Shown here: positions 54,497 through 63,844 of the stretch, piece by piece
Numbering within the stretch: position 1 is the first letter of the stretch
How the letters are laid out: the number at the start of each line of letters is the position of its first letter
Origin: Ornithinibacillus salinisoli
Lineage (GTDB): Bacteria > Bacillota > Bacilli > Bacillales > Amphibacillaceae
Assembly (NCBI RefSeq): GCF_042682545.1
Contig: NZ_JBHUHQ010000016.1
Length of the DNA stretch: 64,000 nucleotides
Reading direction: 5' to 3' (one strand)
Notes under the pieces: generated by a model
Database searches by the model: none
The model's input: the letters and a program-made list of their open reading frames with translations, nothing else
What the model was told of the DNA's origin: nothing
Program-made: the position numbers and the translations under genes

Positions 54497-55210
54497 ATGA
54501 AACCATTAATTGGAATCACTTCTTCGATGGAAGTTGACCAAAGCTATTATATGATTGGATCGGATAATGTAAACGTGATATCAAGAGCTGGAGGCATGCC
54601 TCTAATGCTACCATATTATCGTGCATTAGAGGATGTTGAGCAAATAGCACAAATGATTGATGGGTTGTATGCTACTGGTGGATATGATATTGATCCGACA
54701 TTATTTGGTGAGGAACCACATCCTAAATTAGGAACAATTATTCCTTCTCGAGATATATTTGAAATTACACTGATGAAAAGAATGCTTGAGCTGGGAAAGC
54801 CCATCCTAGGAGTTTGCCGTGGTTCGCAAACGCTTAATATTGCTGCTGGTGGAGATATGTTCCAGGATATATATGCACAGGCTGAGGGTGATTTATTACA
54901 GCATCAGCAAAAGGCTCCGAAAGAACATGGGTCTCATTATGTACATGTTTTAGAAGGTTCACTTCTTCATCGTCTTACAGGAAAGAAAAAATTACGAGTT
55001 AACAGTAGGCATCATCAAGCAAATCGGAGTGTTGCAGAACCGTTCCAAGTCAGTGGAAAAGCGAGTGATGGAATTGTGGAAGTAATTGAAAGTAAAATTC
55101 ATTCATTTGCACTTGGTGTACAATGGCATCCTGAAAACATGTCCCCAGCTAAAGATGAAGCATCAATAAGAATTTATGAGGGATTTATTGAGGCAAGTAA
55201 AACACAGTAA
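54497..55210 (+). CDS. Gamma-glutamyl-gamma-aminobutyrate hydrolase-like class I amidotransferase (PuuD-like)
   Basis: A 237-residue C26-family peptidase with a glutamine-amidotransferase fold. The nucleophile Cys is in GVCRGSQTLNIAAGG near 105-119 and the catalytic His/Glu pair is in GVQWHPENMSPAKD. Other features: GLYATGGYDIDPTLFGEEPH and NSRHHQANR. Family members hydrolyse gamma-glutamyl amides such as gamma-glutamyl-GABA. A GGAGGGGAG site precedes the ATG at 54497. It is paired with a dipeptidase 13 bp downstream. Confidence 0.87.
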   Translation: MKPLIGITSSMEVDQSYYMIGSDNVNVISRAGGMPLMLPYYRALEDVEQIAQMIDGLYATGGYDIDPTLFGEEPHPKLGTIIPSRDIFEITLMKRMLELGKPILGVCRGSQTLNIAAGGDMFQDIYAQAEGDLLQHQQKAPKEHGSHYVHVLEGSLLHRLTGKKKLRVNSRHHQANRSVAEPFQVSGKASDGIVEVIESKIHSFALGVQWHPENMSPAKDEASIRIYEGFIEASKTQ

Positions 55211-55222
55211 GAGAGGGATAAG

Positions 55223-56173
55223 ATGAAAATAATAGATACTCATTGTGACGCACTACTAAAATTACAACTAGCAAAACGAGGAAAACCTTATGAAGTACAT
55301 CCATTACATTTTTCAAATTCCAGGGAATTAGAAACTAATCTTGGTTATCTACAAGAAGGAGAGGTGATGGCGCAATATTTTGCGGTTTTTATTGAACCAG
55401 AAGTACCTTCTGATGAAAAATGGCAGCACGCTTTGGAACAGATTGATTTGTTTTATACGGAAATACTAGGGAAAAATCCAGCAATGAAGCACATAAAAAG
55501 CTGGCATGATTTTGATTCGTTAAGTGAAGGCGAGATTGGAGCAGTTCTTACACTGGAAGGAGCCGATGCTTTCGGAAATGACTTGACGAAGCTTCGTCAC
55601 CTTTATCGATTAGGGGTACTTTCGATAGGATTAACATGGAACAACGCCAACCTTTGTGCAGACGGAGCAGGTGAAGTTCGTGGAGGTGGATTAACGCTTT
55701 TAGGAAAAGAAGTTGTCCAGTTGAACAATGAAAACCTTGTATTTACAGATGTTTCTCATTTAAGTGTAAAGGGTTTCTGGGATGTTATGGAGTTAGCCAA
55801 ATATCCAATTGCCAGTCACTCTAATGCAAAAGCGCTTTGTGATCATCGACGAAATCTAGATGATGAACAAATAAAAGGGATGTTTAAGCATAATGGTTTG
55901 ATCCACGTCGTATTCAATCCACCTTTCATTAATAAAGATCGTCGAGACGCAACGATTGATGATTTAGTAAAACATATTGATTATCTTTGTGAATTAGGTG
56001 GAGTGAATCAAATAGGGTTTGGATCAGATTTCGATGGGATTAGTTGTTTTGTAGACAACTTAGAAAATACGTCAAAGTATCAAAACTTAATTAATGCGTT
56101 ATTAAAACGCTATTCAGAGGATGAAGTCAAAGGATTTGCTTACCGAAACTTTTTGGAACATCGTCCACAGTAG
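55223..56173 (+). CDS. M19 family membrane dipeptidase (renal dipeptidase-like)
   Basis: Zinc dipeptidase of 316 residues cleaving dipeptides, including D-residue-containing ones. Metal/active-site stretches are DTHCDAL (5-11), the bridging glutamate in LTLEGADAFG near 112-121, LTWNNANLCADGAGE, and later SHSNAKALCDHRRN and IGFGSDFDGI. The gene shares an operon with the PuuD-like amidohydrolase, suggesting joint breakdown of gamma-glutamyl or other dipeptides. No signal peptide, so probably cytoplasmic. Confidence 0.9.
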   Translation: MKIIDTHCDALLKLQLAKRGKPYEVHPLHFSNSRELETNLGYLQEGEVMAQYFAVFIEPEVPSDEKWQHALEQIDLFYTEILGKNPAMKHIKSWHDFDSLSEGEIGAVLTLEGADAFGNDLTKLRHLYRLGVLSIGLTWNNANLCADGAGEVRGGGLTLLGKEVVQLNNENLVFTDVSHLSVKGFWDVMELAKYPIASHSNAKALCDHRRNLDDEQIKGMFKHNGLIHVVFNPPFINKDRRDATIDDLVKHIDYLCELGGVNQIGFGSDFDGISCFVDNLENTSKYQNLINALLKRYSEDEVKGFAYRNFLEHRPQ

Positions 56174-56189
56174 AAAGTACGTAAAGTTG

Positions 56190-56224
56190 AAGGGAAACGT
56201 TTTTAATACTAGCGTTTCCTTTCT
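56190..56224. terminator. Bidirectional terminator
   Basis: Stem AGGGAAACG / CGTTTCCT with T-rich flanks, between the dipeptidase gene and the convergent small zinc-ribbon gene. Confidence 0.75.
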
Positions 56225-56231
56225 TCATATT

Positions 56232-56519
56232 TTACCAAAAGGGCTCCTCTTCATTGCTAAATTCCATGATAAATGGATACGTTGAAAAGATAATTAATGC
56301 GACTATTAGAATAAACAGACTAGTGATCCACCATGAGAAATTAAAAAATACATTCGCAAAAAAAATCACCGGATATAGAAATGCATAAATGGCAGATTTT
56401 TTCCTCGATGCAGCACTAGCATATTGCTTTACTCCGCAGCTTGGACATTTGGACCTGAATATCATTTTCAGTGTTTGTTTATAGGTAATGTCCTTTTTAC
56501 AGTGTTGACAGGTAGGCAT
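56232..56519 (-). CDS. CXXC-20-CXXC zinc-ribbon membrane protein
   Basis: A 95-residue protein with a zinc ribbon (C4-QH-C7 and C27-PS-C30, spaced about 20) followed by two membrane helices (about 44-62 and 64-85) and a short acidic tail. It has the architecture of the cxxc_20_cxxc family of Bacillus proteins, function unknown. Single gene. Confidence 0.8.
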   Translation of the reverse strand: MPTCQHCKKDITYKQTLKMIFRSKCPSCGVKQYASAASRKKSAIYAFLYPVIFFANVFFNFSWWITSLFILIVALIIFSTYPFIMEFSNEEEPFW

Positions 56520-56701
56520 AAGAACTCACCCTTCTTCGAACATTTTAACTTACCCCCATTATATCATAAAATTCTGACTAAAAAATGCATAAGGAAGTGA
56601 AATCCTCATATAATAATAGATTGCTTTGGAATATTTTCATCACTTTCTGCATACATATGATCTGTAGAGTAATTTTACTCACCGAGAAAGGATGAAGCAG
56701 A

Positions 56702-58546
56702 ATGTGTGGAATTACTGGCATTGTTAACTGGCGAAAAGATGTACGCTCGGAACTTCAAACATTAGTAAAAATGACAGATACATTATCGTTAAGAGGGCCT
56801 GATGATACTCAAGTGTGGCTAGATAAACATATTGGATTTGGCCATAAGCGACTGGCTGTTATTGATCTTGAAGGTGGAAAACAGCCGATGCATAAACAAG
56901 TAAATGGGAAAAAGTATACTATTGTCTATAATGGTGAGTTATATAATACAGACGAGATACGAAATGAGTTACGGAGGAAGGGTTACTCTTTTAAGACGAC
57001 ATCGGATACAGAGGTTCTATTAACGGCATATATTGAGTGGAAAGAGACGTGTGTGGATTATGTAAATGGGATTTATGCATTTGGTGTATGGGATGATGAA
57101 AATGAGCATTTGTTTATGTCTCGTGATCGCCTTGGCGTAAAGCCATTATTCTACCTGGAAAATGAAGGTCGCATTATTTTTGGCTCGGAGTTAAAGGCAA
57201 TTTTAGCACATACAGATGTAAAAGCTGAAGTAGACCGTGATGGTTTGGCTGAGATATTTGGACTTGGTCCTTCAAGAACCCCTGGTCATGGAATATTCAA
57301 AGGTTTTTCTGAGCTTAGAGCGGGACATTCTCTTACATTTTCGAAAGATGGATTAAAGGTATGGCGTTATTGGAATGTAGAAAGCAAGGAACATGAGGAT
57401 TCTGTAGATGAGACTGCTGCACGTGTAAGAGAATTATTCGTAGATGCAGTGGAGCGTCAATTAGTTTCTGATGTACCCGTATCAACTTTTTTGTCAGGTG
57501 GCTTAGATTCAAGTGCCATTACCGCAATTGCAGCAAATTATTTTGAAAATAAGGGAAAAGGTAGCTTGCCAACGTTTTCTGTAGATTATGAAGGAAATGA
57601 AAAGCACTTTGTAGCAAGTAAATTTCAACCTTCAAATGACAGGCCATGGATTGAAAAAATGGCAAAGGAATTTGCCACTGATCATCATGATGAATATATT
57701 TCGGATGATGAATTAGCAAGGTTATTGAAGGAAGCTGTATACTTACGAGACCAACCCGGTATGGCGGATATTGATTCTTCATTATTATGGTTCTGTCGCC
57801 GAATTAAAAACCATACTACAGTGAGTTTGTCTGGGGAATGTGCTGATGAGATATTCGGTGGTTATCCTTGGTTCCATAATCCAGAAAGTTCATCAGATGG
57901 TTTTCCATGGATGAGATCGTTGGATTCAAGAATCGACTTACTACATCCAGAATGGCAAACGAAGTTAGATTTAAAAGCTTATACGTATGATAGGTATAAA
58001 GAAACAATTGCTGAAACCCCATTATTAGAAGGTGAAAGTGAGCAGGATGCCCGACGTCGTGAGTTGTTCTATTTAAATATACACTGGTTCATGGCACAGT
58101 TGCTAGATCGGAAGGATCGTATGAGTATGGGAGCTAGTTTAGAAGTAAGGGTTCCGTACGCAGATCATAAATTAGTAGAATATGTTTGGAATATACCATG
58201 GGAGATGAAAAAGTTAGAAGGAAGGGAAAAAGGTATACTCCGAAAATCGTTGGAAGGAATCTTACCAAACGAAGTATTATATCGAAAAAAGAGCCCTTAT
58301 CCAAAGACATTCCAACCCGAATACACGAAGCAAGTAGTAGACTGGATGGAAGAAGTTTTAGCGGATTCGGATTCCCCATTATTTCAATTTTTGCGTCGTG
58401 ATAAAGTGGAGGCAATTGTACGTAGTGAAGGAAAAGAATTTAAGGATCCATGGTATGGGCAACTGATGAAAGGTCCACAGTTGATCGCACATTTAGGTCA
58501 GATTGATCATTGGTTACGGACATATAATGTTACGGTGAATGAATAG
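56702..58546 (+). CDS. asnB: Asparagine synthetase, glutamine-hydrolysing (AsnO/YisO-like)
   Basis: A 614-residue class II glutamine amidotransferase that makes asparagine from aspartate, ATP and glutamine. The N-terminal domain begins with C2 after processing of Met (MCGITGIVNW), with LRGPDDTQVW, YNGELYN and SDTEVLL lining the glutaminase site. The C-terminal ATP-binding domain has the P-loop-like SGGLDSSAI, YEDQPG-equivalent LRDQPGMADIDSSLLWF and GECADEIFGGYP. Length equals that of the sporulation-associated B. subtilis AsnO (YisO). Single gene. A symbol of asnO could equally be used. Confidence 0.92.
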   Translation: MCGITGIVNWRKDVRSELQTLVKMTDTLSLRGPDDTQVWLDKHIGFGHKRLAVIDLEGGKQPMHKQVNGKKYTIVYNGELYNTDEIRNELRRKGYSFKTTSDTEVLLTAYIEWKETCVDYVNGIYAFGVWDDENEHLFMSRDRLGVKPLFYLENEGRIIFGSELKAILAHTDVKAEVDRDGLAEIFGLGPSRTPGHGIFKGFSELRAGHSLTFSKDGLKVWRYWNVESKEHEDSVDETAARVRELFVDAVERQLVSDVPVSTFLSGGLDSSAITAIAANYFENKGKGSLPTFSVDYEGNEKHFVASKFQPSNDRPWIEKMAKEFATDHHDEYISDDELARLLKEAVYLRDQPGMADIDSSLLWFCRRIKNHTTVSLSGECADEIFGGYPWFHNPESSSDGFPWMRSLDSRIDLLHPEWQTKLDLKAYTYDRYKETIAETPLLEGESEQDARRRELFYLNIHWFMAQLLDRKDRMSMGASLEVRVPYADHKLVEYVWNIPWEMKKLEGREKGILRKSLEGILPNEVLYRKKSPYPKTFQPEYTKQVVDWMEEVLADSDSPLFQFLRRDKVEAIVRSEGKEFKDPWYGQLMKGPQLIAHLGQIDHWLRTYNVTVNE

Positions 58547-58605
58547 ATGAAGCCTCTGAGTGATTTCGTGTCGCTTGGGGGCTTTTAAAATTATTAAAAA
58601 GTTGG

Positions 58606-59158
58606 ATTAGCCTGGGACATAACTTAAGCTTCTACTCTAAAGATGACCGATTACACGATATACGACGTTAGATTATTTCTATTTCAACGGTAAGACCTTA
58701 ATTCTTAGTTGATAGAAACTGTGCAGTAAGTGCAACGTGAATCATTTATTATTTCTCTTCTCCATTTGGAATTTTTTCACTGTTATGAGCGACTGTTCGG
58801 CATTTTATTCTCTCTATTCAGGCTTTCATCACTACTATGAACGACCGTTTGGCACTTTATTCTCTTCATTCGGTCTTTCATCACTGCTATGAACGACCAT
58901 TTGGAACTTTTTTCTCTTCATTCGGTCTTTCATCTATGCTATGAACGACCGAATGGCATTTTATTCTCTCCATTCGGGCTATCATCACTACTATGAACGA
59001 CCGTTCGGCATTTTATTCCCCTCATTCGGGCTTTCTTCCCTGCTATGAACGACCGAATGGCATTTTATTCTGAAGCGACCCACCATTTTAAATTACTGAA
59101 CAGTCTATATATGATTAGCAATATAGTTGACGAAAACACTTTTGTCCCAGCCTTATAG
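58606..59158. repeat. Inverted-repeat-bounded segment containing the second 52-bp array
   Basis: The ends resemble one another in inverted orientation: TTAGCCTGGGACATAACT (58607-58624) and, on the other strand, TAAGGCTGGGACAAAAGT (59140-59157). Between them lie the ACTCTAAAGA block shared with 25708-25740 and the 52-bp array. It contains no ORF of note. It may be a non-autonomous mobile element. No target-site duplication was recognised. Confidence 0.5.
58729..59081 (-). repeat. 52-bp tandem repeat array, copy 2 (six units, opposite strand)
   Basis: Units end at 58806, 58858, 58910, 58962, 59014 and 59066, again exactly 52 bp apart. The motif order is the reverse complement of copy 1. The same edges (CAACGTGAATC, matching the GGTTCACGTTG end, and TCTGAAGCGACCC, matching GGGTTGCTTCAGA) bound it. 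In several units the CATTCGG/CCGAATG stem is preserved; in others one arm differs. No coding potential. Confidence 0.85.
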
Positions 59159-59602
59159 TTTAAACCCGGTGCGACTTTTAAATCGTTTCAAAATAATGGA
59201 GCTTTCTACTCTTGTAATTCCTTCGACAGAATACAATTCATCGTTAATAAATGTTTCTAGTTTTTTAAAATCTTCAACTAGTACATGCATATGTAAAGTG
59301 CTCGGTCCTGTCATTTGATAAATACTAGCTACGTTCGTGTTGTTTGCTAAATTTTGTGCTACTTCCTGTAACTGTTTCGGTTCAACATCTACTTCAAAAA
59401 ACGCAGATACATTCTTTCCGAACTTCTCTGAGTTAATAACGACTGTAAATTTTTCGATGACGCCTTTTTCTTTTAAATTTTGGATTCGATCCTTCACAGC
59501 AACCCTTGACAAACCTACTTTTTCAGCTAATTCTACATAAGACAATCTACCATCTTCAGCTAATAAATTTAATAACTTGCGATCAATATCATCATATTTC
59601 AT
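59153..59602 (-). CDS. Lrp/AsnC-family regulator (YwrC-like)
   Basis: A 149-residue feast/famine regulator. The N-terminal helix-turn-helix (about 5-55: LLNLLAEDGRLSYVELAEKVGLSRVAVKDRIQNL) is followed by a ligand-binding RAM domain (about 65-145). Divergent from a YwrD-like gamma-glutamyltransferase and a split chromate transporter, mirroring the ywrABCD neighbourhood of B. subtilis, where YwrC is this regulator. It probably controls those genes. The ligand, possibly an amino acid, is not known. Confidence 0.87.
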   Translation of the reverse strand: MKYDDIDRKLLNLLAEDGRLSYVELAEKVGLSRVAVKDRIQNLKEKGVIEKFTVVINSEKFGKNVSAFFEVDVEPKQLQEVAQNLANNTNVASIYQMTGPSTLHMHVLVEDFKKLETFINDELYSVEGITRVESSIILKRFKSRTGFKL

Positions 59603-59810
59603 CTTTAAAGGCTCCTAATACAAGTGTCATATTGTTTGAGTGATTATAACACAAAGTGTAAGTGATAATAAATAATTACGTTATTTAGTAAAGGTTTAAT
59701 ATTGGATTTGGTTTATTTTTGTAGATTAAAAGATTGACAGAAAACTATATATTTCGTACTATGAAATAAAATTAAGAATTATTGCTTTATATAAAAAAAG
59801 GAGTGTTCAC

Positions 59811-61424
59811 ATGGTTTCTTTTGATCATCAGTCTTATCCATATGCAACAAATCGACATGCTACATATGCTAAAAATGGTATGGTTGCAACTTCCCAACCA
59901 CTAGCTTCTCAAGCTGGCTTGGATATTCTAAAAAAAGGTGGAAATGCCATTGATGCGGCAATTGCTACTGCAGCTTGTTTAACTGTGGTGGAACCGACTT
60001 CAAATGGGATTGGTGGAGACGCATTTGCACTTGTTTGGACGAAAGGGAAGTTACATGGTTTAAACGCAAGTGGTAAATCTCCAAAGAGTATTTCGATAGA
60101 AGCAGTGAAAAAATCTGGTCATAAAGAAATTCCGACACATGGTTGGATTCCTGTTACTGTACCTGGGGTTCCTGGGGCATGGGCGGAATTATCAAGTAAA
60201 TTTGGTAAACTTCCATTGGAAGAAGTATTGGCACCAGCGATTAAGTATGCAGAAGAAGGTTACCCGTTATCGCCTACATTAGGAAAGTATTGGAAAGGTG
60301 CATACAATATTTATAAGAAGAAATTAACGGATGATGTGTTTAAACATTGGTTTGATACATTTGCCCCGAACGGAAAGGCGCCAGAAGTTGGTGAAGTTTG
60401 GTCATCACCAGGTCATGCTGAAACGTTACGTTCGATTGCTAAAACAAATGCCGAATCATTTTATCGAGGCGAGATAGCCGAAAAAATCTCGAATTTTTCT
60501 AAAGAAAATGGCGGCTATTTAACAACAGAAGATTTGGCAGAATTTAAAGCAGAATGGGTTGAACCAATTGGTGTTAATTACCGTGGCTATGATGTTTGGG
60601 AGATTCCACCGAATGGTCAAGGTATTGTAGCACTACAAGCACTGAACATGTTAAAAGGATTTGATTTTGCTGAGAAAGAATTTGTTGATACGTACCACAA
60701 ACAAATTGAAGCAATTAAGCTTGCATTTGCAGATGGAGAAAAGCATGTAACAGAAGAAAATCTTATGCGCTATAGTGCAGAAGCGATTTTAAGTGAAAAA
60801 TACGCAGATGAGCGTAGAAAGTTAATCGGAGATGAAGCTGTTTTACCAGAAGCAGGAGAACCTTCCCTAAGTGGAACAGTTTATCTAGCTACAGCGGATG
60901 GGGAAGGGAATATGGTATCTTTCATCCAAAGTAATTATATGGGCTTTGGTTCTGGATTAGTCGTTCCTGGGACTGGGATAGCTTTACAAAATCGTGGGCA
61001 TAATTTTTCTATGGATCCAAATCATGTCAATGCATTAGCGGGTGGTAAGCGTACGTATCATACGATCATCCCTGGTTTTATGACGAAGGATGATCAAGCC
61101 GTTGGTCCATTCGGCGTGATGGGTGGATTTATGCAACCGCAGGGTCACGTTCAGGTTGTTATGAATACCGTAGATTTTGGTCTGAACCCACAGGCTGCAC
61201 TGGATGCACCACGTTGGCAATGGATGAAGAACAAAGAAGTTGAAGTAGAAAATCGATTCCAACATCATTTAGCACAAGGATTAGCTAGAAAAGGACATCA
61301 TATAAGAATAGCCCTTGAACCAAACAGCTTTGGACGCGGGCAAATTATCTGGCGTGATCCAGATACAGGAGTTCTTATCGGTGGTACAGAGTCGCGAACA
61401 GATGGAAAGGTGGCATCTTGGTAA
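59811..61424 (+). CDS. Gamma-glutamyltransferase-family Ntn hydrolase (YwrD-like)
   Basis: A 537-residue gamma-glutamyltranspeptidase family protein. Early motif: ATSQPLASQAGLDILKKGGNAIDAAIATAACL; also PTSNGIGGDAFALVW. The autocatalytic cut leaves an N-terminal Thr in LSGTVYLATAD (in GGT a TTH/TTHY motif; here T-V-Y). The second half has FIQSNYMGFGSG and GGFMQPQGHVQVVMN. No signal peptide, so it is predicted to be cytoplasmic, like YwrD. Followed 28 bp later by chromate-transporter genes. Confidence 0.88.
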   Translation: MVSFDHQSYPYATNRHATYAKNGMVATSQPLASQAGLDILKKGGNAIDAAIATAACLTVVEPTSNGIGGDAFALVWTKGKLHGLNASGKSPKSISIEAVKKSGHKEIPTHGWIPVTVPGVPGAWAELSSKFGKLPLEEVLAPAIKYAEEGYPLSPTLGKYWKGAYNIYKKKLTDDVFKHWFDTFAPNGKAPEVGEVWSSPGHAETLRSIAKTNAESFYRGEIAEKISNFSKENGGYLTTEDLAEFKAEWVEPIGVNYRGYDVWEIPPNGQGIVALQALNMLKGFDFAEKEFVDTYHKQIEAIKLAFADGEKHVTEENLMRYSAEAILSEKYADERRKLIGDEAVLPEAGEPSLSGTVYLATADGEGNMVSFIQSNYMGFGSGLVVPGTGIALQNRGHNFSMDPNHVNALAGGKRTYHTIIPGFMTKDDQAVGPFGVMGGFMQPQGHVQVVMNTVDFGLNPQAALDAPRWQWMKNKEVEVENRFQHHLAQGLARKGHHIRIALEPNSFGRGQIIWRDPDTGVLIGGTESRTDGKVASW

Positions 61425-61452
61425 TTGAATGTAAATTGAAGGATTGTTTGAT

Positions 61453-62010
61453 ATGAAGAAGCATTGGAATATTTTTATTGCATTTTTTAGAGTGGGGATG
61501 CTGGGTTACGGTGGTGGTCCAGGATCTATCCCGCTGATTCATAAAGAAGTGGTTGAAAATTACAAGTGGATGAGTGATGAAGAGTTCGGAGATGTCCTTG
61601 CTTTAGGTAATACATTGCCAGGACCAATTGCTACGAAACTTGCTGGTTATATTGGTTATCGGGTTTCAGGTGTACTTGGTATGATTAATGCGGTTTTAGC
61701 ATCTATATTACCAACGATCGTTTTAATGATAGTATTTTTAACATCTCTCTCTGCATTCAAGGATTTTGATTGGGTAAAAGGCATGACCGCAGCAGTTGTT
61801 CCGGTTGTTGGTGTTATGTTAGCAGTATTGACATGGCAATTTTTCCACAAAGCTGTAAGCGGAATGGGATGGCTACAAACCGTTATTATGGTCGTTATTG
61901 TGTTTGCATTACTACAATTTTTACATGTTCACCCAGGTATCATTATTGCTGTTTTAATTATCATTGCATTAGGTATGAAAGATAAAACCAGGGAAGGTAG
62001 TCAGTCATGA
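61453..62010 (+). CDS. Chromate transporter, half-size subunit A
   Basis: A 185-residue membrane protein of the CHR family (half-length), with five to six membrane segments. Motif GGGPGSIPLIHKEVV (about 20-34) and LALGNTLPGPIATKLAGYIGY match the conserved CHR loop. The nearest ribosome binding site (AAGGA) fits ATG at 61453 better than the TTG at 61444. It overlaps the next gene by 4 bp; the two are similar and form the split transporter. Confidence 0.88.
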   Translation: MKKHWNIFIAFFRVGMLGYGGGPGSIPLIHKEVVENYKWMSDEEFGDVLALGNTLPGPIATKLAGYIGYRVSGVLGMINAVLASILPTIVLMIVFLTSLSAFKDFDWVKGMTAAVVPVVGVMLAVLTWQFFHKAVSGMGWLQTVIMVVIVFALLQFLHVHPGIIIAVLIIIALGMKDKTREGSQS

Positions 62011-62537
62011 TTGTATATTGGCATATATTTTTAGCATTTTTTATCCCTGGAATATTGGGGTACGGTGGTGGCCCTGCCTCCATTCCTTTGGTAGAAAATG
62101 AAGTAGTGAAGCGATATGAGTGGATGTCGGTACAGGAGTTTAGTGAGGTGTTAGCTTTAGCGAACTCCTTACCAGGACCGATCGCGACGAAAATGGCTGG
62201 ATATATTGGTTATGAGGTTGGTGGAGTTTTTGGTGCGACAGTCGGGGTTTTTGCAACTGTTGCTCCATCGTTACTCATTATGATTGCTTTGTTAGGTGTT
62301 TTATATAAATATAAAGATTCAAGCAAAGTGAAACGACTTACAATGTTCGTCCGTCCAGTCATTGCTATATTACTCGGGCTTATGGCGTGGAGGTTCTTCT
62401 TTGAATCCTATGATGGAATTGGGTTATGGCACACGCTTATACTTACAATTGGGAGCTATTTATTAATTGAACGAGTAAAAATTCATCCTGCCTTTGTTAT
62501 TATCGGTGCGTTTGTGTATGGTGGATTTTTGTTATAA
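62007..62537 (+). CDS. Chromate transporter, half-size subunit B
   Basis: A 176-residue paralogue of the preceding protein with the matching GGGPASIPLVENEVV and LALANSLPGPIATKMAGYIGY motifs. It probably pairs with it to make a two-part CHR efflux system, as YwrA/YwrB in B. subtilis. The physiological substrate may be an anion other than chromate. Ends with a strong bidirectional terminator. Confidence 0.88.
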   Translation: MIVYWHIFLAFFIPGILGYGGGPASIPLVENEVVKRYEWMSVQEFSEVLALANSLPGPIATKMAGYIGYEVGGVFGATVGVFATVAPSLLIMIALLGVLYKYKDSSKVKRLTMFVRPVIAILLGLMAWRFFFESYDGIGLWHTLILTIGSYLLIERVKIHPAFVIIGAFVYGGFLL

Positions 62538-62541
62538 AAAT

Positions 62542-62586
62542 AACGAAAAAGCTAAGTTTCTCGGATGAGGAAACTTAGCTTTCGTT
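62542..62586. terminator. Bidirectional terminator
   Basis: Stem AACGAAAAAGCTAAGTTTC / GAAACTTAGCTTTCGTT between the chromate transporter and the convergent HAD gene. Confidence 0.9.
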
Positions 62587-62587
62587 T

Positions 62588-63373
62588 TTATTCAATCAGT
62601 CCTAGCTTTTTCAAGCCTTGGTATACACCTGATTCAGATACGGTTGTAGTTTGATGCTTGGCATACTGGATAAGGTCTGGATGAGCATTTCCCATTGCAA
62701 ATCCTTCACCAACTATTTGAAGCATTTCTTTATCATTCATTCCATCACCAAATGCAATTGCAGATTGTTGGGGAATGTGAAGGTGTTCTAGGACACGTCT
62801 AATTGCTTCTCCTTTATTAACTGTTTTCCGAATGACATCATAGGAATTGACAATCCCTTCAACATTAACTGGAGCAAGTCGAATGTCGTCTTCAAATTCA
62901 TATAATGATATTTGCGACGGATCTAGGTTCATTATCGTTATACCTAATATTTGATCGGTCACATTCGAGTTAACACGTTCATTATGCTTTACCTGAAATG
63001 TTTCAATAAATTTATTGATAATTGGAGTGTCAAATGAAGTAAAGTAATTTTTTTCACTTGTGTAAAACACAAGCTCATGACCGTGTTCTTTTGCTATAGA
63101 TAAATATTCGTTAATAGTACTTTGTTTCATCGGCTCGTCAAGAATGGTTTTATTTTGATAAATCGCAAAAGCACCATTATAGCCAATAAAAGATTCCACA
63201 CCAAGTTCGTCTGCAAGCTCCCCAATTTCATGTAATGGCCTACCTGTTGCAAGAAAAATCTCTATTCCTTGTCTTTTTATTTGTGAAATTGCTTGTTTCG
63301 TTAATTTTGTATATGTATGGTCTGGTTTTAATATAGTTCCATCAATGTCTAAGAAGAGTATTTTGTAAGTCAT
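62588..63373 (-). CDS. Cof-type HAD-superfamily phosphatase
   Basis: A 261-residue IIB HAD phosphatase. Motif I FLDIDGTILKPD (6-17), motif II ATGRP (about 41-45), and motifs III/IV in KGEAIRRVL and AFGDGMNDKEMLQIV. It is a paralogue of the protein at 26533-27393 but with a smaller cap. Single gene. Substrate unknown. Confidence 0.9.
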   Translation of the reverse strand: MTYKILFLDIDGTILKPDHTYTKLTKQAISQIKRQGIEIFLATGRPLHEIGELADELGVESFIGYNGAFAIYQNKTILDEPMKQSTINEYLSIAKEHGHELVFYTSEKNYFTSFDTPIINKFIETFQVKHNERVNSNVTDQILGITIMNLDPSQISLYEFEDDIRLAPVNVEGIVNSYDVIRKTVNKGEAIRRVLEHLHIPQQSAIAFGDGMNDKEMLQIVGEGFAMGNAHPDLIQYAKHQTTTVSESGVYQGLKKLGLIE

Positions 63374-63844
63374 TGTAGTCTCCTTTAAGTTAGATATTCT
63401 AAGGATAGTTTAACATATTGGATAGGGGGAAGGGGATTTGGAGAATTGTACTGGGCAAAAGGAGCGGGAATGTTGGACACGAACATTGCGAACATCGGAC
63501 GAATATGCACAAACTACAGATACCAATGCGCAAATAAAAGCAACCGTCCAACTACTTTAACTAGTTCCATTTCGGTGGAGAAAAATTTAAATAACATAGA
63601 TTATATTTGAGGAAGATAAAAAATAAAGTATACTGTATAATGGTAATTACATATTTCGAAATTCTCTTAGTTTTATAAAATATGTAAAAGTTGATTTTTG
63701 CAAGGTGCTTGGAAACTAAAAAGAGAATCAAGTAAGCACAACTTCAGAATCTTCTTTCACTTATGAAGACATTACTTTCAAAAGGAGTATATTTACTTGT
63801 CCACCCATTAGTAAGATTGATGAATGATGGAAGAGGGGGAAATT

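Noticed and set aside
56520..56701. T-box or other leader ahead of the asparagine synthetase gene
   Set aside because: No T-box core or terminator/antiterminator pair could be found in the 180-bp upstream region.
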